A stretch of 51,765 bases of DNA, taken from contig CAJXTB010000033.1 of NCBI GenBank assembly GCA_913061235.1, positions 1 to 51,765 on the forward strand, in the 5' to 3' direction. The notes beneath the pieces were generated by a model. The model searched no databases. It saw only the letters and a list, made by a program, of their open reading frames with translations, and had not been told where the DNA came from. Below are positions 43,506 through 51,765 of the stretch, in pieces. The first letter of the stretch is position 1. Each line of letters begins with the position of its first letter. This DNA comes from an uncultured Pseudomonadota bacterium (GTDB lineage: Bacteria > Myxococcota_A > UBA796 > GCA-2862545). The position numbers and the translations under genes are program-made.

Positions 43506-44096
43506 ATGCCCGTCCTCGCCATGTCCTCCATCGACGACATCCTCACCACCCAGCTAAACGTCGCCTGGGCCGGTGAAAACACAGATGACCCGCCGCGTAT
43601 GGCCTGGTGGAGCGTCAACCTATCAGACCCCCTCGAAGGCGGCGACTTCACCCGCCGTCTCGCCCCGCGAACCTGGGCGTGGGCGGCACTCATCGCTCTT
43701 CGCGAAGCTGGCCGTCGCGCTGACGAAGCGGCCATTGGCACCGAGCGTACATCGGACCGCTTCGCCTCCCTCTTCCGCATCTCCCCGCGCATTGATGAGC
43801 GCTTGGACGACCGCCTCACCGAGCTTCGCAGCAGTGGAAAGCTCCCCCACGAAGCGCTCCCCAACCTGCTCTTTGTGTTGGACGACGGTAACCATGGCTC
43901 CGACTTCGACGCCGACCAGTTCTCCCTGTGGCTAGACGCCATGCCGTCTTCCGAGTCCACCCTCACCACGCACGGGCGCTTGCTCTCGGGCGACGTTCCC
44001 GCAGACCCCGTCCTGCGCACCAACAAGCTCGCCAACCTGTTGTCGGGTGCTCCCGCCGGCAGCTGGCCCTTTCCCCATGCCCGGGTCGGTGAATGA
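43506..44096 (+). CDS. brxE: BREX type 6 component BrxE
   Basis: 196 residues; GGAGG lies six bases before the ATG, and a second ATG five codons later is possible. The sequence fits the BrxE family as I know it: SIDDILTTQLNVAWAGE, then a short Trp-rich phrase (MAWWSVNLSDPLEGG), FTRRLAPRTWAWAALIALREA, and SLFRISPRIDERLDDRL. BrxE is known as the first gene of type 6 BREX loci and is of unclear biochemical role. It overlaps brxA by four bases (ATGA), and brxA-brxB-brxC-pglX follow in the expected order. The family assignment rests on recall and context; a profile search would settle it. Confidence 0.78.
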   Translation: MPVLAMSSIDDILTTQLNVAWAGENTDDPPRMAWWSVNLSDPLEGGDFTRRLAPRTWAWAALIALREAGRRADEAAIGTERTSDRFASLFRISPRIDERLDDRLTELRSSGKLPHEALPNLLFVLDDGNHGSDFDADQFSLWLDAMPSSESTLTTHGRLLSGDVPADPVLRTNKLANLLSGAPAGSWPFPHARVGE

Positions 44097-44827
44097 CGCC
44101 GGTCGAGACCCACATTCACACGCGCTTACTTCGCTTCACCCTTAGGGAAGAGGAGTCGGCGTTGTTCTGGCGGGCTCATGCTGAGGGGCGGCAGCTGACC
44201 CCGGCGTCCGCCTTCGCTGACTACACCTTCGGGCAGAAGTCCGAAGCCTACGTAGAGCGTGCTCTGCGCAACCTACGCATCCGCTTTGATGCCCTTCCAC
44301 CCAGCATAGACGCCCTGCCGCTCTTGGAGCTGACGCGCGCCGAACGGGTGGTGGTCTGCCACGTCCACACCCTACTCACAGACCCTTTTTACCGGTGCTT
44401 CTCCATCTGGCTCACCGAACGCCGCGAGCTGGGCATCCGGGCCATGCACAAAGACGAGGTCACCCGCTGGGTCGAGACCGAACAGCCCGAGCGCTGGGCA
44501 CCGTCTACGCGCATTCAGTGGGCGACGAAGCTGCTGGCCACATCCCGTGAGGCGGGCCTAGTCACTGGCTCCAAGGACCCACGACCCCTCGCAGTTCCCC
44601 ACGTCACAGACACCGTGCTGACCTACGTCCTTCACCTGTTGCGCACGGTTCAGATGGAGCACACCCTGCTCGTCAACCCCTACCTTCGCAGTCTCGGCCT
44701 AGATGGCGGCCTACTCACCGACCGCGTGCGCAACCTTCCAGCCGTGTCCCTGGAGCGCATGGGAGACTTGGTCGACCTGCGCTTTCATCACCCCGACCTG
44801 CTCACCTGGGCCCGGAGTCGTTCATGA
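44093..44827 (+). CDS. brxA: BREX protein BrxA (DUF1819 family)
   Basis: 244 residues, close to the family norm of about 200-250. BrxA proteins are small all-helical DNA-binding proteins needed in many BREX systems. Visible match: an N-terminal HTRLLRFTLREEESALFWRAHAEG, a central THRCYSIW-like stretch (DPFYRCFSIWLTERRELG), and the C-terminal RNLPAVSLERMGDLVDLRFHHPDLLTWA, typical of the DUF1819 end. Overlaps brxE and brxB by four bases on either side (ATGA in each case), so all three are translationally coupled. Confidence 0.88.
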   Translation: MTPVETHIHTRLLRFTLREEESALFWRAHAEGRQLTPASAFADYTFGQKSEAYVERALRNLRIRFDALPPSIDALPLLELTRAERVVVCHVHTLLTDPFYRCFSIWLTERRELGIRAMHKDEVTRWVETEQPERWAPSTRIQWATKLLATSREAGLVTGSKDPRPLAVPHVTDTVLTYVLHLLRTVQMEHTLLVNPYLRSLGLDGGLLTDRVRNLPAVSLERMGDLVDLRFHHPDLLTWARSRS

Positions 44828-45480
44828 GCACCGAACTGCAACAGCTAAGCCGTGCCTTCGAAGCCCTGCAAGCGGACCTGTTGGACGCGGACGGCCCACG
44901 CATCAGCACAACGCCCAACTACCGCTTCGCCATTGTGCCGTACCACCCGAGCCTAGAGTTCGAGCTGCGTGACGCTGTCTTTCACACGTCGCGCCGCCTC
45001 ACCGAAGCTGGCTGGCACGTTCACACGGTCGATCTACAGCATCTGTTCTTTGCTCGACTTGAGCGAGAGTTCGGGGAGAAGGGGATTGAACGCATCATTG
45101 GCAAAGAGCAGTTCCATTTCGAAAATGGGCGGGGACTGTCGACCTTGCAGGAATACATCTACCCCATCATCGAAGGGGCAGACGGCCTCGCCGGAGACGT
45201 CATCGATGGCATTCGCGCGGCCGCGGAGGCCCACCCAGACAAGGCCAGTCGCATGGTTGTATTCATCGGTCGCTGTGGGGCCTTGTACCCCTTCTTCCGT
45301 ACATCCGCGCTGCTCAAACACCTAGACGGCGCAGCGTCTCGTTCCGGCACCCCGCGTGTGCCGGTCATCTTGCTCTACCCAGGCACGCGCCACGCTGGAA
45401 ATGCTCTGTCCTTCATGGACGAGTCAGCGGCTGACAGCGACTACCGACCCCGCATCTACCCCGAGCGTCTCCATGCTTGA
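44824..45480 (+). CDS. brxB: BREX protein BrxB (DUF1788 family)
   Basis: 218 residues. The DUF1788 pattern is clear: RFAIVPYHPSLEFELRDAV, then VHTVDLQHLFFARLEREFG, and the strand-helix region VVFIGRCGALYPFFRTSALLKHLDG followed by RVPVILLYPGTR. The ending (ALSFMDES, YRPRIYPERL) is typical of the family, in which a P-G-x-R/L-S-F pattern recurs. BrxB is required for BREX defence; its exact activity is unknown. Its last eight bases overlap the start of brxC. Confidence 0.93.
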   Translation: MSTELQQLSRAFEALQADLLDADGPRISTTPNYRFAIVPYHPSLEFELRDAVFHTSRRLTEAGWHVHTVDLQHLFFARLEREFGEKGIERIIGKEQFHFENGRGLSTLQEYIYPIIEGADGLAGDVIDGIRAAAEAHPDKASRMVVFIGRCGALYPFFRTSALLKHLDGAASRSGTPRVPVILLYPGTRHAGNALSFMDESAADSDYRPRIYPERLHA

Positions 45481-48400
45481 ACATCTGTTCGCCACTGACA
45501 TCACCCGTGACATCACCGCGGTGGTCTATTTTCAAGAAGACGCACCGGTCAAGCTGGCAGGCGAGGTCAGCGAGTACATCGTCACCGGCGGCTACCCCGA
45601 GTCCGACCCACGTCACCAGCGTGTTTCCCACGGCATTCACGAAGGCTACGTGCGCCTGCTGTCCGAGATGGCCCGTCAGCGTACGTCGCAGGCCAACCCG
45701 GCGTGCTGGATTTCGGGCTTCTACGGCTCGGGTAAGTCCAGCTTTGCCAAGCTTCTTGGATTGTCCTTGGATGGACGATTGCTGCCGGACGGCACGCCTC
45801 TGTCCTCCGCCTGGCTAGACCGCGACCGCTCTCCGCTTGCTCCCGAACTGCGTGAGGCGTGGAAGTCGCTCACGGACCCCATTGAGCCTATTGCCGTTGT
45901 GTTCGATATTGGCGGTACCGCGCGAGCGGACGAACATATCCACGCCACTGCTGTCCGTAAGGTCCAAGAACGCCTGGGCTACAGCAACAAGTCCATCGTC
46001 GCCCGTGCAGAGCTCGGTCTCGAGCAGAGCGGAAAATATGACGACGCCATTGCTGCCTACGAACGGACCACCGGTGAGTCCTGGCAAGAACAGAAGAACG
46101 ACCACTTCGTCGCCGACGAGTTCAGTCGCTTGCTGCACGTCATCAATCCCGACCTGTACTCCAACAATATGTCCTGGGTTCGAAACCACGAAGGCAAGGT
46201 TCAGAGCGATCTGTCCCCAAGCGAAGCCTGCCAAGAAATCGCCGCCATGCTCGACCAGCGCGCCCCCGGCGCCACCCTGTTCTTAGTGGTCGACGAAGTC
46301 AGTCAGTACATCCACCAAGACGACGGCCGCATGCTCAAGCTGCAGAGCTTCATCCAAGACCTCGGCGCCCGCCTCAAGGGCCGCGTATGGCTGCTTGTGA
46401 CCGGTCAAGAGCAGCTAGACGCCCAGAATATGGGCCACACCCTCGGCAAGCTCAAGGACCGCTTTCCGGCCTCTCTGCGCGTTCACCTGAGCAGCGCCAA
46501 TATCCGCGACGTCGTCCACCGCCGCCTGCTCGAAAAGACCCCCGCGGGAACCGGTCAGCTCAAGGCGCTATTCCACGCCCACCGCACCGATCTGAAGCTG
46601 TACGCCCTGGACTGTGAGCACATCACAGAGGCCGACTTTGTTGAGGTCTACCCCATGCTTCCGGGCCACGTGGACCTGCTGCTGGAGATTACCCAAGCCC
46701 TGCGCAACCGCGCCACTCGCTCACAAGGAGACGACCACGCCATTCGCGGTCTGCTCCAGCTCTTGGGCGAGCTCTTCCGCACCCAGAAGCTCGCACAAGC
46801 AGCCGTTGGACGCCTCATCACCCTGGACGACATCTTCGCCGTTCAGCAGTCCGCTCTCCCCGGCGCCACCCAAAAGACGCTCACCCGCATTGCCGAGCAC
46901 TGCACCCGAACCGGCAACGCCTTGGCCCTGCGCTGTGCCCGTGCAGTCAGCCTACTTGAGCTCATTGCCGAGCAGCGTCCGACCACCGCTGAGTTCGTTG
47001 CCCAAGCGCTGTTCGACCGTGTGGACTGTGGCAACAACGTGCCCGCAGTCAAAGCGGCCCTTCAGAGCCTCAAAGAGTCCAACCTCCTCGCTTATAGCGA
47101 CAAGCGCGGCTTCAAGCTCCAGTCGAGCAGCGGCCAAGAGTGGGAGACCGAGCGCATCAAGCAGCATGTGCCCGCCGAGCACATCAGCCGACTCGTTCAA
47201 GAGTGCCTGACCAACACCGTCTTGCCCAAAGCAGACGTGCCCCGCTATCGCGGCGTGCCGTTCAAGATTGAGGCCTGGTACAGCGACGGTCGCAACAGCC
47301 AAGATGTTCAGATCAAGACCAACCGCAACGAAGCCAGCTTTGGAGTCGACCTTCGCTTCATCTCCGGCTCCGAAAACACAGACGCCAACTGGGTTCGCCT
47401 GTCCAGTGAGACCCAGCTGCGCAACCGCGCTGTGTGGGCGGTGGGCAGTACCGCAGAGGTCACCGACCTGGGCCGTAACTTGGCCCGAAGCCGCTACATG
47501 GTCGGCCGCTATGACCCCCAGCGCACCAGCCTATCCCACGACAAGCTCGAGCTGCTCAACCTGGAGCAGAGCCGGCAGCGCGACCTGGAGCGTGCCTTCG
47601 CCACAGAGGTCGAGCGCGCCTTCATGATTGGCCACCCGTACTTCCGCGGTCAGCCCCTGTCTGTGGGAGACCTGGGCTCATCCTTCGCTAGCGCTCTGTC
47701 CCGCTTGGGCGAGCGCTTGCTACCGGACCTCTACCCGCACTTTGAGCCCACCAATATCACCCAAGGCGAGCTCGACCAACTTCTCGACAAGCAAGTCATG
47801 AGCGGTGTCAGCGCCAAGTTCCTTCAAGACGGCCTAGGTCTGCTCACCTTAGACGGCGGGCGCTATGAGCCCACCTGCGACGGCCCGGTCCCAAGCCTGC
47901 TGCTGGGCGAGATTGAGTCCCAAGACGGCTTGAGCGGCGGCCTACTATTCACCCGCTTCAGCCAGCCTCCCTACGGCTTCTCGCCATCGCTCCTGCGCGC
48001 TTGTCTGGCGGGTCTGCTGCGTGCCAAGAAGATTCAGATTCGCACCGAAGGCGGCAAGGTGCTGGGCTCGCACAATGACCCCGGCGTCAAAGACCAGTTC
48101 CGTGGTGACCGCGCCCTGCGACGCTCCGAGATTGCCCCCGCATCTCCCAGTGTGGTCAAGATGAAGGACCGCATTCGTATCAAGCAGTTCTTCACCGCTC
48201 GGCTTCAGGCTCAGATCGAGAGCGATAGCGACGCCATCGCAGACGCCGTCTTCGCCCACTTTCCGGTTCAGAGCAAGGCCCTGCGCCACCTGCTCACCCG
48301 CATGAACCGCATTCCCGCCTACGTGTCTCCCGAGGCCCTGCGCAAGCTCACCATTGCCCTAGAAGACACCCAGCGCTCACGGCACATTGAGCCCACCGTG

Positions 48401-49068
48401 CAAGCGGTCAAGAAGAACCTAGACACGCTGAACGACGGCATTCAGCTGCTCAATATGCTGGCATCCTCTCTGACCGACTCTGCCGTTGAGCAAGTGGTCC
48501 GCATGCACAACTTGGTCACCCACCAGCTCGCTCAGCTCACCGACCTAGGTCCGGTAGACGCAGACATTGCCAAGGCCCACGAACGCCTGACCGACCAGCT
48601 CAAGGGGGAGCGCCCATGGAACGGCATTGACGCCCGGTCAGACGACATGGACGCTGTAGTCGCCGCCTACATGGCAACCCGCACTCGCATTCACACCGAG
48701 CAGGTGGCCGCCGAAGAAGCGGCCCGAGACCGCATTCGCGCCCGCGACGGCTTTGACACGCTCACCGGTGACCAGCGCCACCAGGTGCTCCACCCCATTG
48801 CAAAGCCCAGCGCCGGCATTGATGGTAACGCGGTTCAGCCCACACTCAGAGCCACCCGCGCTCAAGCCATTGTGGCGCTCCAGCAAGCCGAGGCCGACGC
48901 CAACGAGCGCCTAGACGAGCTGCTCAACCCCGGTCAGCCCGTGGTCCAAGTGAACAGCCGCCTAGGCAACCGCCTTGTAGACAACATTGCCGACCTCGAT
49001 CGACTGCTGCAAGACCTGCGCGCTCGCGTAGTCATTGAGCTGAACGACGGAAAGCGAGTACGCCTGAA

Positions 49069-49072
<4 letters not shown>
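45473..49072 (+). CDS. brxC: BREX ATPase BrxC
   Basis: 1199 residues from the ATG at 45473; the frame is open further upstream only because it overlaps brxB. The length is typical of BrxC. The Walker A motif G-F-Y-G-S-G-K-S (residues 82-89) and a Walker B-like strand LFLVVDEVSQYI (~270-280) mark an AAA+-like ATPase. A long helical middle and C-terminal part follows (many Ala-Leu-Arg helices, RDRIRARDGFDTLTGDQRHQ). BrxC is thought to form the ATP-using core of BREX that joins PglX and PglZ. It overlaps pglX by four bases (ATGA). Confidence 0.94.

Positions 49073-51765
<2,693 letters not shown>

Overview
The window looks like chromosome of a high-GC, predatory or surface-associated Gram-negative bacterium of the Myxococcota or a close relative. 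The main reasons are the many exported proteins. At least two end in a MYXO-CTERM-type sorting tail (Cys-rich spacer, one membrane segment, Arg cluster), and others carry thrombospondin type-3 acidic repeats, DUF4215 cysteine-rich repeats, fibrinogen-like domains, glycine-rich and collagen-like tracts, and lipoboxes. I see no tRNA, rRNA, CRISPR array, insertion sequence or prophage.

Layout. 1-14.7 kb is a surface-protein region: a glycine-rich secreted protein cut by the left edge, a 1706-residue lipoprotein made of about 100 copies of a 15-residue Cys/Asp repeat, a small anchored protein, an exported probable alpha/alpha-barrel protein, a glutathione-dependent formaldehyde dehydrogenase (the one clear housekeeping enzyme), and three fibrinogen-domain proteins in a row, two of which carry an extracellular left-handed beta-helix. 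14.7-18.2 kb is an oxidative-stress unit: oxyR with both redox cysteines, then a catalase-peroxidase with a lipoprotein signal. The same 13-base palindromic core lies before both genes. 18.2-24.4 kb returns to surface proteins (a 1223-residue MYXO-CTERM protein and two lipoproteins), followed by a membrane histidine kinase. 26.1-32.0 kb is a tripartite RND metal-efflux operon (outer-membrane factor, adaptor, pump). 32.2-33.6 kb is a collagen-like MYXO-CTERM protein.

From about 34 kb the content becomes accessory: a DUF302 protein, then a translationally coupled pair made of a PD-(D/E)XK nuclease-like protein and an unknown partner. A lipid-like operon follows (alpha/beta hydrolase, acyltransferase, stand-alone E2-type acyltransferase).

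38.9 kb to the right edge is a defence island: an HNH endonuclease, a single-HKD phospholipase-D-like protein with two zinc ribbons, a higB-higA toxin-antitoxin pair with a coupled third gene, and the first five genes of a BREX locus (brxE-brxA-brxB-brxC-pglX). The presence of brxE points to BREX type 6; pglZ, brxD and brxHI would be expected beyond the right edge. The last kilobase, in the presumed target-recognition half of pglX, is visibly poorer in G+C than the rest of the locus.

The best candidates for something undescribed are the nuclease/partner pair at 34.7-36.1 kb, the three-gene higBA unit, the PLD-zinc-ribbon protein, the beta-helix/fibrinogen fusions and the giant Cys-repeat lipoprotein. 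All functional calls come from reading motifs by eye, without database searches.
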